Shown: positions 25,421-36,063, counted from the first letter of the stretch. The stretch is DNA of 64,000 nt from JAKQHY01 sp034429675 (GCA_034429675.1 DAOUFX010000230.1:1-64000), one strand, 5' to 3'. Notes: a model not told the origin generated them from the letters alone. Numbers and translations: made by a program.

Positions 25421-28192
25421 ATGTTGCAAAACTTTGAAGTGCTCTTAGCGCTGTTTGCTTTCGTCTTGCTCGCGGTAATGCTGGTATGGGTACTGCGCAC
25501 CCCCCGGCTGCGTGGGTTACAGCGCCGGGGTTTGCTTGTATTTTGCGCCTTGACCGTGTTCCCGACGTTGTTGGCGTCAACTCTCACTAGTTGGCTCTCC
25601 GCCAATATGGTTGAAACTCGCCGGCTAGACCAATTGCGTATGGCGGCTGACATCAAACAACAGAAGTTTGATTTGTGGTTCGGAGAGTTAGAGCAGACTC
25701 TCTTACGTGAGGCGGAACCAGTGCATACGCAACGTCTGACGCTTTTGACATCTACACCGGATTCCACCGAATTTAAGTCAGCTTATGCGGCGCAAGCAAC
25801 GCGCTTCGCCGAGATATTGGCAGCGCAGCTTGATTTTGAAGCCTTTTCCTTATTGAATGTGCAGGGAGAGGTTATTTTGTCCACTGATGTGTCTGAATTG
25901 CTGAAGCAATACTCCGATAAGGATTACTTCCGGGGGGCTTTGACGGGTGTGTATGTTCAGACGCCGCGGTATTCTGCGACGGCTGCGGCTACGCCGGGGA
26001 TCATTGCTTATCCGGTATCGGATGATGCGGGCAACGTCGTGGGGGTTTTTGTGGCGCGAGTGCGCGCCGATGCCTGGTATGAGGTCGTCGGGGAGTTGCT
26101 CAAGTTGGGGGAAACAGAGGAGATTTATCTGGTTGATGCGCGCTACAATCTGGTGACGCCTATACGTCTGAGCGGTGACACGACGTTTTTGCCTTCCACT
26201 GCCATGCGAACGGCTATTGACCACCAGGGAGAATACATTGGTCGCGTGCGCAATTCCCGTGGGCGGAATGTCTTGGCGATCTATCGTTGGTTGCCGCAAT
26301 TGAATGTATTGTTGGCGATCGAGGTGGAGCGGTACGAAATCTTAAGCGGCATTTGGTTTATCAGCACCGTCAGTCTGGGGATTGCGTTTGTGTTATTAGG
26401 GATTTCCGGTGTTTTGGCATACTTGGCGCTGCGCAGTATTTCCGTTCCCGTCGCCGAATTGGCCGATGCTGCCAGCAGTGTTGTGCGTGGCGATTGGGCT
26501 ACAGTTCGTGAATTGCGCGGCAACGATGACCTGGCGCGATTGACTCACAAGTTCAATCATATGATCAGTTATTTTCACCAGCGTATGGGCGATTTGGAAG
26601 GGCAGGTTGCCAAGCAGATGGGGGTCCTGGAAGGACGCGCTGCACAGCTCGAGGCCACTATGCAAATTTTGCGCCAGGTGGTCATGTTACGTGATGTGGA
26701 CGAGTTGCTCACTATGACAGTTACCCGGCTTTCGCAGCAATTTGGTTTCCACCATGTTGCCGTTTTTCTGTTGGATGATAGCCGTCAACAGGCTATGCTG
26801 CGCGCGGCCTCGTCGGTGGCCGGGCGGCAGATGTTAGCCGAGAAGTTCCATGTGCCGGTGGGGATGGATAACTCAGTGGGTAGTGTTGCTACTCAGAAGA
26901 AGCTTCGCATTATGTCGGATTTGAGCGCGGAGAGTGTTGATTCGGAAACAGGGCTGTTATTGCAGACCCGTTCCCGGGTTTTGATCCCACTCAGTGTGCG
27001 CGACGAAGTGATCGGCGTATTGGACGTTCAATCCAATGAGGCAACGACTTTTACCGTTAGCGGAACGGCACATCTACAAACGGTAGCCGATCAGGTCGCC
27101 CTGGCTTTGGATAACGCTCGTTTGTTGACGGCTACCGAAGAGCGTTTGGGCGAGATTCGCCAGTTGTTGAGCAAGCAGAGCGCCGAAGACTGGCAGCGGT
27201 TTTCGCAGGAACGTCCGCATTGGGGCTATACCTACGACGGTGTAGAGGTCAAACCTCAGCCGACGACTACTTTTGCAAAGCATTCGCCGCAATTGGTCTT
27301 GCCGGTGCAGGAGGGGCAGCAGCTGATCGGCGCGTTTAGAGCTTTTTGGGATCAGGCCGAGCCCAATTCTTACGATGTAGAGTTGGCGCGGGACATTATC
27401 AATCAGGCCAGTCAGGCTTTGGAGAGCGCGCGTTTGTTTAGCCGGATGCAGGGCGCCCTGGAGGAGGTGGGAGTTTTGTATCGCAGCAGCCAGGCGCTCC
27501 TGGCTGCGCGCACGAGCGAACAAATCTTGCGCGCTTTTGTGGACTATCTGGTTGCGCCGGGGATTGACCGTTGCCTTCTGGCTTTGTTGGAGCCGTATGC
27601 TACCGAGGAAGACATGATTGTCCGGGTCGAAGCTGTCTGGGAATCTGGCCGGGCGAAATCTTCCTTGTTGGGGGATCGTTGGGCGCTTGCGCGAATTCCG
27701 GCGCTTGTGGCTGTCGTTCGCGGCGACGCCTCTGCGCGCCCCTGGGTAATTCCAGACGTCTCAAAACCCAATGTGCATCTGGACAGCACGACGCGTGAGG
27801 TTTTTGCCAGTGTCTTCCGTGTCCGCGCTTTGTTGTTGGTCCCTTTGGCCGTCGCCGGGAAGGTGCTAGGGTGGTTGTTCGTAGAATCCTTGCACGCTCC
27901 TTACGCTTTTACCGAGAGAGAAGTGCGTATGTATCGTAGCCTGGCCGATCAGGCGGCCATTGTGTTACAGAGTTTGCGCCTGTTGACTGAGGTTTCGTTG
28001 CGCGCTGACCATGAACGCCGCATCACTTCGATTGCGGCCGAAATCCGGCGCCACACCGATACTGAGGCGATTTTGCAAACCTCCATTCTTGAGTTGAGCA
28101 AGGCGCTCCAAGCCGCAGAGGGTTTTATCCAAATCGGATTTGAAACCGATCCTGCGGTTGCGACCGATGGACCGGAGGCGGAGGACAAATGA
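25421..28192 (+). CDS. dCache-HAMP receptor with two GAF domains plus compact W-GAF
   Basis: A 923-residue protein. It has two N-terminal helices (6-25, 40-60), an extracytoplasmic dCache region (about 62-305; D-K-D-Y-F-R-G-A), a helix (308-335) and HAMP (to about 390). GAF1 (about 424-568; T-R-S-R-V-L-I-P-L) is followed by the compact W-GAF (D-W-Q-R-F near 589). An extra full GAF domain (about 680-857; R-A-L-L-L-V-P-L-A-V-A-G) precedes the stub tail. The order GAF, W-GAF, GAF, tail is unusual in the array and suggests internal domain insertion. The ATGA stop/start overlap with the next gene points to coupled translation. Confidence 0.87.
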   Translation: MLQNFEVLLALFAFVLLAVMLVWVLRTPRLRGLQRRGLLVFCALTVFPTLLASTLTSWLSANMVETRRLDQLRMAADIKQQKFDLWFGELEQTLLREAEPVHTQRLTLLTSTPDSTEFKSAYAAQATRFAEILAAQLDFEAFSLLNVQGEVILSTDVSELLKQYSDKDYFRGALTGVYVQTPRYSATAAATPGIIAYPVSDDAGNVVGVFVARVRADAWYEVVGELLKLGETEEIYLVDARYNLVTPIRLSGDTTFLPSTAMRTAIDHQGEYIGRVRNSRGRNVLAIYRWLPQLNVLLAIEVERYEILSGIWFISTVSLGIAFVLLGISGVLAYLALRSISVPVAELADAASSVVRGDWATVRELRGNDDLARLTHKFNHMISYFHQRMGDLEGQVAKQMGVLEGRAAQLEATMQILRQVVMLRDVDELLTMTVTRLSQQFGFHHVAVFLLDDSRQQAMLRAASSVAGRQMLAEKFHVPVGMDNSVGSVATQKKLRIMSDLSAESVDSETGLLLQTRSRVLIPLSVRDEVIGVLDVQSNEATTFTVSGTAHLQTVADQVALALDNARLLTATEERLGEIRQLLSKQSAEDWQRFSQERPHWGYTYDGVEVKPQPTTTFAKHSPQLVLPVQEGQQLIGAFRAFWDQAEPNSYDVELARDIINQASQALESARLFSRMQGALEEVGVLYRSSQALLAARTSEQILRAFVDYLVAPGIDRCLLALLEPYATEEDMIVRVEAVWESGRAKSSLLGDRWALARIPALVAVVRGDASARPWVIPDVSKPNVHLDSTTREVFASVFRVRALLLVPLAVAGKVLGWLFVESLHAPYAFTEREVRMYRSLADQAAIVLQSLRLLTEVSLRADHERRITSIAAEIRRHTDTEAILQTSILELSKALQAAEGFIQIGFETDPAVATDGPEAEDK

Positions 28193-30879
28193 TGAGTTTC
28201 TGGTCAAAGAACTTCGCCCGGCGGTTGGTCACTTATTTTGCGATTTTGCTTGTGTCAACCATGGCTTTGCTGGGGATTCTTGTCTATCCCCTGGTGCGTT
28301 CCAGCATGATTGAAGCGCTTTATGCGCGTTTGGATACCGCACTGGATTTGAAACTGGTCACGATGCGCTATTGGATTCAGGATCAACGCCAGGAAGTGGC
28401 CATGCTCGCTGGAAACGCAACGGTTCAGAACCAGGTCGCTGTGTTGATGAAGAATGACGCCAACAGCGCCGCTTACAAGAAAGCTTATCGTGAACTCTCT
28501 TTGAACTTTAATGCGGTAGTATTGCAGAAGGGCGGGTTACAGGAGATTTTTGTTTTAACCGAACCGGATGCGCGCGTGTTGATTTCCACAGATACGACCC
28601 AAGAGGGTGTTTATCATTCGGATGACGCCTATTTTGTGCAAGGACGCTCGCAGCTTTATGTTCAAAGTGTCTATGTTGATCCGGATGTTGATGTCCCGAT
28701 GATGACGGCGTCTTCCCCCATATTTCAAGACGGCAAGTTGATGGGGGTGCTGGTGGCGCATCTGGATCTCGATCGCATGCACGAGATGCTTTTGGAGCAG
28801 CCCGGGTTGGGATCGCGCGGCGATATGTATTTGATGGCGCGCCCTGGTCGTTTCATTGTTACATCACGCGAGGAATCGCAGACGACCGCGCCTGAGGTAA
28901 CTTCAGAGGGCATTCAGGCGGCTCTGAGCGGTCAAGATGGTCATAGTGTTTATAGGAATTATGCGGGTCGTTCGGTGGTGGGCGCCTATCGTTGGTTAAA
29001 GGAATACAATGTGGCCTTTCTGGTCGAGATGGAGGAACGTGAATCCATTGTCAAACCATTGCAGCGTATTTTACTGATTTTGCTGGGATGCGGCGCTCTC
29101 TTTGGTGTTCTTGCGGTCGGGGTGGGATATGTATTGGTGCGGCGAAGTATGCGGCCATTGCAGATGTTGAATACCCTGGCGCGACGGATTGCCGACGGCG
29201 ATTTGCAGCAGACGGCCCCGATTTTGTACGAGGATGAAGTAGGAACCCTTGCGCGCACATTTAACACGATGACTCAGGAATTGCGTCGTCTGTACGCTGG
29301 TCTCGAACAGGAAGTGGCGGCACGTACGCAGACCCTTGAACAGCGCAATCGCCAATTGGAAGTTGCCGCGCAGGTTGCCAGTGCGGTGTCGGCTATCTAT
29401 GAGATTGATCGTTTATTGAATGAGACCGTGCGTCTGATTGTCACCTATTTTCATTTTGATTATGCTGCGATTTTCATCCTCGATGAAATCGGCGACTCGG
29501 TGGCGCTTCAGGCCGCTGCTTCTGGGGGCGAACATTTGTTGTTGAATCAGCGCTACAAACAGCGACTAGGACAGGGTATCATCGGACGGGTGGCGCAAAC
29601 CGGGGCTGCGCGGGTCGTGCCGGATGTTGAGATGGATGCGGATTTTATCCCTAACCCGGATATGCCCGCGATTCGCTCGGAGCTGGCTGTTCCGCTTCTG
29701 GGACGTGAGGGAGTCCTGGGAGTTTTGGATGTGCAGTCTCTCAAACCGGGAGCTTTTACCGAGGAAGACGCCGGGATCTTGCAGATGATGGCCGAACAGA
29801 TTGCTTTGGCGATTCAGAATGCCCGGTTGCTCAAGGACAGCGAGCGAGTCGTGCATGAACTTGAAAGGCGTTATGGCGAGCATACTCGCGATTCCTGGCA
29901 ATCCCGATTGGCGCGGCAACGTCTGGCCTATCGCTATACCGGTATGTCGGTGGAGCCGTTAGCGCCGGAGTCGCCAGCGGCCACTGCCGATGTGTCGGTA
30001 GCGCAAACCAGGTTGGTTTGGGATGATGAGCGGGGTCGCCAGTTGGTGGCGCCTATCCGATTGCGGGACCAGGTGTTGGGTTCCATTGTATTGCGTCAGG
30101 GAGTGGGCGACGCCGCCTGGACCGAGGCTGATGTGGCGATGTTGGCTTCTACTTGCGAACAGATTGGTCTGGCACTGGACAACGCCCGTTTGTTGGATGA
30201 ATCCGCCGCGCGCGCCATCCGCGAGAGGGTGTCGAGTGAGGTCAGCGCGCGGATTCGCGATGCGGCGCTTGATGTCGCATCGGTGTTACAAGTGACGGCC
30301 TATGAAATGGCGAAGTTGTCGCAGGCTGCCAGTACCGTGCATGTGCGCGGCGGCGAGATTGGCGCGACGTATTTGGAGTCTTGCGCTTATGCCTATGATG
30401 CCATGTCGGCGCAGCAGCCGGTAGACTCGAGCCTGTTGTCTTTGACCCGCCTGGTTAGCTCGCATTGTTTGGTTATCCCGTTGATGTTGCGTGAGCAAAT
30501 CGTGGGCGCCGTGCGTTTGGAACGGGCTCCCGAACAATTCTCCTGGCTGCCGGAAGAAGTTCAGATGGTGGAGGAGATCAGTGTACAGGTGGGTTTGGCC
30601 CTGGAAAACGCACAATTGCTGGTTGAGAGCCGGCAGCGTGCTGCACGTCAGCAGCAACTTAACGAGATTTCTCGGAATTTTTCTCAGTCTTTGGATATGG
30701 ACGTTATGTTGCGCACCGCAGCGCGCGAGCTTGGTCGAATACCAGGGGTTACTGAGGCCGGTATTCACATAACGGCGCCGGTGATGCAAGGCACAGCGCA
30801 AGGGGTGGCGCCAGAAGCGGCGCAAGAGACTGCGCCGGAAGCCGCGCCGGGCGCGGCAACCACGGAGAGTCAGGAATAG
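28189..30879 (+). CDS. dCache-HAMP-GAF receptor with Ala-rich end
   Basis: An 896-residue protein. It has a membrane helix (12-35), dCache (about 38-285; D-D-A-Y-F-V-Q-G-R), a helix (294-315) and HAMP (318-370). GAF (about 400-547; I-R-S-E-L-A-V-P-L) and compact W-GAF (D-S-W-Q-S-R-L, W near 568, to about 670) follow, then a second reduced GAF unit (690-810; C-L-V-I-P-L-M-L-R-E-Q), the stub tail (815-866) and a low-complexity Ala/Glu/Pro end. Start ATG 28189 overlaps the preceding stop as ATGA; ATG 28192 is the alternative. Repetition of the W-GAF-like block within one chain supports growth by module duplication. Confidence 0.87.
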   Translation: MMSFWSKNFARRLVTYFAILLVSTMALLGILVYPLVRSSMIEALYARLDTALDLKLVTMRYWIQDQRQEVAMLAGNATVQNQVAVLMKNDANSAAYKKAYRELSLNFNAVVLQKGGLQEIFVLTEPDARVLISTDTTQEGVYHSDDAYFVQGRSQLYVQSVYVDPDVDVPMMTASSPIFQDGKLMGVLVAHLDLDRMHEMLLEQPGLGSRGDMYLMARPGRFIVTSREESQTTAPEVTSEGIQAALSGQDGHSVYRNYAGRSVVGAYRWLKEYNVAFLVEMEERESIVKPLQRILLILLGCGALFGVLAVGVGYVLVRRSMRPLQMLNTLARRIADGDLQQTAPILYEDEVGTLARTFNTMTQELRRLYAGLEQEVAARTQTLEQRNRQLEVAAQVASAVSAIYEIDRLLNETVRLIVTYFHFDYAAIFILDEIGDSVALQAAASGGEHLLLNQRYKQRLGQGIIGRVAQTGAARVVPDVEMDADFIPNPDMPAIRSELAVPLLGREGVLGVLDVQSLKPGAFTEEDAGILQMMAEQIALAIQNARLLKDSERVVHELERRYGEHTRDSWQSRLARQRLAYRYTGMSVEPLAPESPAATADVSVAQTRLVWDDERGRQLVAPIRLRDQVLGSIVLRQGVGDAAWTEADVAMLASTCEQIGLALDNARLLDESAARAIRERVSSEVSARIRDAALDVASVLQVTAYEMAKLSQAASTVHVRGGEIGATYLESCAYAYDAMSAQQPVDSSLLSLTRLVSSHCLVIPLMLREQIVGAVRLERAPEQFSWLPEEVQMVEEISVQVGLALENAQLLVESRQRAARQQQLNEISRNFSQSLDMDVMLRTAARELGRIPGVTEAGIHITAPVMQGTAQGVAPEAAQETAPEAAPGAATTESQE

Positions 30880-30884
30880 AGACT

Positions 30885-33674
30885 ATGGCGCCAAAAAAAG
30901 CACGATACGGCAAAAAACAAGACCGACCTCCAACGATTGGTTTGTTGATCGCCCATTCCCGTGATACTTATGAGAATTCTCTGGTGGTTGATATGTCAGC
31001 TGCAGCCGGCAAGTTGGGCGCTCGATTGATTTGTTATGTTGGCAGTGAGCTCTATCGTGAAATGCCGGAAAATGTGATCTTCGATCTGGTTTCATCGGAA
31101 AGAATAGATGGGCTTATTATCAGTCCCTCTCTCGGCCACAATTTTGACAAGGAGCGTTTGCGCGCGTTTTGTCAGCGTTATGCTCCTTTGCCTATTGTAA
31201 GCGGCGCATTGGGTCTTGAGGAGATTCCTCAGGTGATTCCTGATGGCTACAGAGGAATGCGCCAGTTGGTGGATCACATGATCGAAGTACATGGATGCCG
31301 GCGTATGGTTTTTATCCGTGGCCCTGAAGGTCAGGCCGAGGCGACTGAGCGTTATCGCGCTTATACCGAGTCGTTGGATGCTCATAAGATAGCTCTCGAT
31401 CCGGCATTGATCCTCCCCGGCAATTTTACCGAAAGGATGGCCTACCGCACCCTGGAAGGACTGTTGGCGAGCGGCGTATCCTTTGATGCGGTTGTCGCCG
31501 TCAATGATGATTCAGCTTTGGGCGCGCTGCGAGCTTTGCAGGATCGCCACATTCGCGTCCCGGAGGATGTCGCCCTTACCGGTTTCGACGATGTGGAGGC
31601 TTCTCGTAATCGGAGCGTACCCTTTACCACGGTACGCCAGTTGTTTACGATGTCCGCTGAATGTATGATAAACCTGCTGATGCAGCAAATCCAGGGCGAG
31701 GATGTTCCCCCCGTCGTCGTTATACCGACCGAGTTGGTCATTCGTCGTTCATGTGGTTGTGTGGCCGATTCGATTCGTCAGGTTACAGTTGACGCGCCTT
31801 CTCGCATCATAGACTCGTCGCAGCCGGAGATGCCGCTTCCTGACAGAATCCCATCGGATTTGTGGACTGCGTTTTTGAATGATTTGATGAGTGAGGAGCA
31901 TGCTAATTTCCTGGGTATCTTGGATCAGAAGGTGCGCCAGGTTTATGATGAGCGCGGTGATGTTGCGGCCTGGCAAGACACGTTGACGGAGCTGCGACGT
32001 TATGCATTGTCTTACATCGCCCTTCAGCAAATTCGCGACCCTGGCTGTTTTGACGATCAGGTGAATCTACAAGCCGAGAATTTGCTCCAGCAGGGGCGAG
32101 TGTTGGTCAGCGAGGCGGCGCAACGACTTGGCAGCTTGTTGCACTACGCAGATACTCGCGCTCTGGTAGATTTCCAATATCTTGACCAGGCCCTGGCGAC
32201 GGTTCTGGATTTGCACGAGTTGCCCGACGCAATCCGCACACACTTGCCGTCCTTGGGAGTTCAATACTGTTATTTGGTTTTGCTTGAAGAAACTCGTTCC
32301 CTGCAATCGGCCCGACTGTTGTTGGCGTACTCCGATAGGGTGGCGCATTTTTATGCGGAAAGCCCGACGTTTGATGCGCGATGGTTGTTACCCGATGAGC
32401 TATGGGCCGGCAGTCAGCACCAGCATAGCATTGTGGTTCCGCTTGTGTTGCGAGAGCGGGTATATGGATTTGCCTATATGGATTTTGGAACGTCGCAGGG
32501 AAGGATTTACGAGCGACTGGGCAATCAAATCGGCGGGGTTATTTCTCGTGCACAGTTGATGGCTCAACAGCAGAAGGTGCAACATGAGGTCGAGCGGCTG
32601 TTAACCGATGTCCAACGTCGCGCAGCGCTGTTGACCGGCGCCGCTGAAATCTCGCGAGCGACCACCTCATTGACGAATTTATCCGATCTGCTCACAGAAG
32701 CCGTCAACTTGATGTATGACCGTTTCCATTTGTATTATGCGGGCATTTTTCTGGTAGACGAGAACCGTCAGTGGGCTGTTTTGAGCGCCGGCACCGGTGA
32801 GGCTGGCCGTTTGATGTTGAAGCAAGGGCACAAATTGGAGATCGGCGGGACTTCAATGATTGGAATGTGCATTACGCAGCGACAAGCGCACATCACGTTC
32901 GACGTTGCGCACGATGTGCGGCTGCGTCGCAATCCGTTGCTGCCGGAGACGCGCTCGGAAATGGCGTTGCCGTTGATCAGCCGCGACCGTGCGATTGGCG
33001 CGATGACCATTCAATCTGCACAGCCCAATGCTTTTTCGGAAGATGATGTTACCGCCTTGCAGACAATGGCCGACCAGTTGGCGAATGCTATTGAGAATGC
33101 GCGGCTGTTTGAACAAATGGAACAGAGCCGCCGTGAATTGGAGATCGCCTCCGGGCATTATACGCAGGAGGCCTGGCAACAATTTGTCAGCGGAACCGGG
33201 CAGTTGGGATATCGCTCGCACCTTTTGGGCGTTAAACCGGCGGCTGAGATGCACCTTGAAGCGCAAGAAGCCCTGCGACAGAACGCGCCGGTGGTCACTA
33301 ATCTGATCGCCGAGACCGGCGCGTCGTCCGGCAGCGCCCTGGGAGTCCCGGTGCGGTTGCGCAATCAAGTGTTGGGCGTATTGAATTTGCGCTTTGAAAG
33401 CGAATCTGTCCCGCCGGAAACGGTGGCCTTAGTTGAGCAGATTGCAGATCGCCTGGCGATTTCCCTGGAAAGCGCGCGGTTGTTGCAGGAAACGTTGAGC
33501 ACTGCCGAGCGGGAGCAACGCATCGGTCAAGTCACCGGGCGGATGCGCGAGAATTTGGATGTAGATGCGGTGGTGCGAACTGCTGCCGAGCAGATTCGCG
33601 AGGCCATGGATTTGTCGAGTGTGACGATTCGCCTGTCCCCTCATTCACGACTATCGGACGAGGATGACGCATGA
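30885..33674 (+). CDS. Cytoplasmic LacI-type sugar-binding domain fused to GAF
   Basis: A 929-residue protein with no signal peptide or membrane helix. Residues about 15-286 are a LacI/GalR-type effector-binding fold: T-I-G-L-L-I-A, the I-D-G-L-I-I-S-P strand, A-V-V-A-V-N-D-D-S-A-L-G-A-L and V-P-E-D-V-A-L-T-G-F-D-D. The N-terminal helix-turn-helix of LacI repressors is missing. A C-G-C motif sits near 290. A helical region, a GAF-like domain (about 439-560), a GAF of the G-T-G-E-A-G/S-M-I-G-M-C class (586-742), the compact W-GAF (E-A-W-Q-Q-F near 763) and the stub tail follow. It would sense a cytoplasmic sugar or similar ligand and signal through protein contacts instead of DNA binding (inference). 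The next gene overlaps as ATGA. Confidence 0.88.
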   Translation: MAPKKARYGKKQDRPPTIGLLIAHSRDTYENSLVVDMSAAAGKLGARLICYVGSELYREMPENVIFDLVSSERIDGLIISPSLGHNFDKERLRAFCQRYAPLPIVSGALGLEEIPQVIPDGYRGMRQLVDHMIEVHGCRRMVFIRGPEGQAEATERYRAYTESLDAHKIALDPALILPGNFTERMAYRTLEGLLASGVSFDAVVAVNDDSALGALRALQDRHIRVPEDVALTGFDDVEASRNRSVPFTTVRQLFTMSAECMINLLMQQIQGEDVPPVVVIPTELVIRRSCGCVADSIRQVTVDAPSRIIDSSQPEMPLPDRIPSDLWTAFLNDLMSEEHANFLGILDQKVRQVYDERGDVAAWQDTLTELRRYALSYIALQQIRDPGCFDDQVNLQAENLLQQGRVLVSEAAQRLGSLLHYADTRALVDFQYLDQALATVLDLHELPDAIRTHLPSLGVQYCYLVLLEETRSLQSARLLLAYSDRVAHFYAESPTFDARWLLPDELWAGSQHQHSIVVPLVLRERVYGFAYMDFGTSQGRIYERLGNQIGGVISRAQLMAQQQKVQHEVERLLTDVQRRAALLTGAAEISRATTSLTNLSDLLTEAVNLMYDRFHLYYAGIFLVDENRQWAVLSAGTGEAGRLMLKQGHKLEIGGTSMIGMCITQRQAHITFDVAHDVRLRRNPLLPETRSEMALPLISRDRAIGAMTIQSAQPNAFSEDDVTALQTMADQLANAIENARLFEQMEQSRRELEIASGHYTQEAWQQFVSGTGQLGYRSHLLGVKPAAEMHLEAQEALRQNAPVVTNLIAETGASSGSALGVPVRLRNQVLGVLNLRFESESVPPETVALVEQIADRLAISLESARLLQETLSTAEREQRIGQVTGRMRENLDVDAVVRTAAEQIREAMDLSSVTIRLSPHSRLSDEDDA

Positions 33675-36049
33675 GCAAGCTGTTAAAACGCCTTCTGGCC
33701 TTTCAACAATGGCCATTATTTACGAAGTCGTATGCCGCCATTCTGCTCATTGGCTGGGGGACGTTGCTTTTCATGACGTTCATGGACGCCCGTTCCTTGT
33801 ATGTGCGTTTGGGCGATCAGATCCGTGAGAATTTTGCGGCTTTGTCAACGCAGCAGATGTCCAAGATTGTGGACGTTTTGGTCCATCATATAGCTCTGGT
33901 TCGCACCGTTGCGTTGAATGCGACCGTGATCGAGGAAGCGGCGGCATCCTCTGAGCGTTATTCGGGGGATCCGGTTGCCGAACTGGCTGCTTTGAACCAG
34001 ACCTGGCAGAATGCCGCCGTGGACGATCCGGTGGTGCAAGATGTGATCAATCCGGATAAGAATGCTCTGACGGCACAGTTGTTGGGCTATATGAAAGGAT
34101 TCCCCGACTATGACAGCCTTCTGGTTACTGATCGGTATGGCGGGGTGATCGCCGCCACGTACCGTCCGACGGATTATGCTTGCACTGATCAGCCCTGGTG
34201 GCAGGCTGCTTATGGAGAAGGAACGGGGCATTTAAGCGTCGCTGTCCTCGATGAAGTTACCGGAATGAAGGTGTCGGTGGCTTTGCCCATCCTCGGGGAA
34301 GATAGTGCGACGGTAATGGGTGTTGTGCGAGCAACTTTTCATTTTGAGAGCATCAAGGATCTGCTGGATGAGTTGTTTGCCAGTTATCATGTCGGCGCGG
34401 CGTTGTTTGACGCCAACCGGACCATGCTTGTAGCCAGCCTGCCCCCCACTACCGGCGCTTACGTCAATTCGGATTGGTTAACATCGGAGGCTTACAATCG
34501 TCGGCGTTCCTGGCAGGAGTTGTCGTTCGAGAACGGCGAGCCTGCTTTGGTGGGGTACAGTTTCATCAAGAAGTTGACGGCAGCTTCTCGCGACGTTGTA
34601 GATGAGGCCCTTTATGAACTGGATTGGTCGTTGTTGGTTTATGCGCCACGGTCCGATGTGTATCTTCCGTTGATTCGTGCTCTATGGGGTGTCTATCTTC
34701 GGGCCGCAGTTTGGGGCGTGGGATTGATGGTAGCGGGGTTCTTCCTCGTGCGCTTCTTTAGCGGGCCGCTTTTGCAGCTATTGGGCGTGGTTGCCCAGGA
34801 GGCTACCGGTGATCGTAATGTGCGCGCCTGGATTTATGCTGCGGATGAGGTCGGTAAATTAGCGCAACATATCAATCGTCTGATTGAAGAGAAGCAGGCT
34901 TTGCAACAAGGTGTAGAGCAGCGCTCCATTGAACGTGAGCTTGAGCAGAAGCGTCGCCAACGCGAGCTTGAAACGACTGCGGCTATCGGCGCCGTCACGT
35001 CGGCGACGTTGGAGCTGAACGCTTTGATTGCTCAGGCTGTAGAAATTGTCCACGATAGTTTTGGATTGTATTTTGTGGGCGTATTCCTGCTCAATGAAAC
35101 TCGCTCCTGGGCCGTATTACATGGCGGCACCGGCGAAGCCGGGCAGCTGTTATTGTCCAGAGGGTATCGCGCGCGCGTTGACATCGGGAGTATTGGCCAA
35201 TGTATCACAGAAGGCCGGGCAGTGGTAGATCGTGATGTGAGTGCTTCTGTCGCCACAGGATTGCCGGAATTGCCCTATACGCGTTCAGAACTGGCCTTGC
35301 CGCTGCGTTCTCGCGGCGATGTTTGGGGCGCGCTCTCCGTTCACAGTTATCATCAGGATACCTTTGATGGCGACCTGGCCGTGGTTTTGCAAATTATTGC
35401 CGACCAAATTGCTGTTGCCATTGATAGTATTCGTCTCTTCGATGCACGTCAGGAAGCGATGCGCAGCCTCCAGCGTGCGTATGGGGAGGCCAGCCGTGAG
35501 GCGTGGGAATCCCTGTTGAAAACCCGCGACAGTCTGGGGGGTGGCTATCAGGCCAAGCGCGCCGGATCGGTCAAGTTGACGCCGACTTCGCCGGAGTCCT
35601 GGCGTCCTGACGTGCAGAACGCCTGGCAAGAGGAATGCATGGTTCAAAGCGACGATGCGGCTTCCCAAGAGCATCGCATGGCTTTGCCGGTTGTCGTGCG
35701 CGGCGTGGTTATTGGTGTGATTGACGTCGCGAAACCGTTTGCCGCCGGGGCATGGACGCCGGTTGAAATTGCGGAATTGGAGACGTTGACCTATGAGATC
35801 GGCGTGGCTTTGGAGAATGCTCGTCTGTATGAAGATGCGCGCAGTCGCGCGGTGCGGCAGCGCTTGTTGAGCGATGTTTCCAGCCGCATTCGCTCCCCGT
35901 TGACCATAGATGCTGTCTTGCAGACTGCGGCGCGAGAAATGCGCGATCTGTTGGGTCTGGATGAGGCCGAGGTACGATTGGCCGAACAGTTTGACGCCCG
36001 GACCGGGACCGGGCCTTTGGCAGATACGGCAACGCATCAGCATAAGTAA
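33671..36049 (+). CDS. dCache-HAMP-GAF receptor
   Basis: A 792-residue protein. It has a membrane helix (20-42), a dCache-type sensor (about 48-320; D-Q-P-W-W-Q-A-A-Y-G-E-G is a Cache signature), a helix (332-355), a HAMP-like linker, and an Arg/Glu/Gln coiled coil. A GAF of the G-G-T-G-E-A-G and S-I-G-Q-C type (about 439-587), the compact W-GAF (E-A-W-E-S-L near 613) and the stub tail (722-780) follow. It starts with an ATGA overlap on the LacI-GAF gene, so the two are probably translated together. There is no output domain. Confidence 0.87.
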   Translation: MSKLLKRLLAFQQWPLFTKSYAAILLIGWGTLLFMTFMDARSLYVRLGDQIRENFAALSTQQMSKIVDVLVHHIALVRTVALNATVIEEAAASSERYSGDPVAELAALNQTWQNAAVDDPVVQDVINPDKNALTAQLLGYMKGFPDYDSLLVTDRYGGVIAATYRPTDYACTDQPWWQAAYGEGTGHLSVAVLDEVTGMKVSVALPILGEDSATVMGVVRATFHFESIKDLLDELFASYHVGAALFDANRTMLVASLPPTTGAYVNSDWLTSEAYNRRRSWQELSFENGEPALVGYSFIKKLTAASRDVVDEALYELDWSLLVYAPRSDVYLPLIRALWGVYLRAAVWGVGLMVAGFFLVRFFSGPLLQLLGVVAQEATGDRNVRAWIYAADEVGKLAQHINRLIEEKQALQQGVEQRSIERELEQKRRQRELETTAAIGAVTSATLELNALIAQAVEIVHDSFGLYFVGVFLLNETRSWAVLHGGTGEAGQLLLSRGYRARVDIGSIGQCITEGRAVVDRDVSASVATGLPELPYTRSELALPLRSRGDVWGALSVHSYHQDTFDGDLAVVLQIIADQIAVAIDSIRLFDARQEAMRSLQRAYGEASREAWESLLKTRDSLGGGYQAKRAGSVKLTPTSPESWRPDVQNAWQEECMVQSDDAASQEHRMALPVVVRGVVIGVIDVAKPFAAGAWTPVEIAELETLTYEIGVALENARLYEDARSRAVRQRLLSDVSSRIRSPLTIDAVLQTAAREMRDLLGLDEAEVRLAEQFDARTGTGPLADTATHQHK

Positions 36050-36063
36050 AAGGGAGAGACCAG

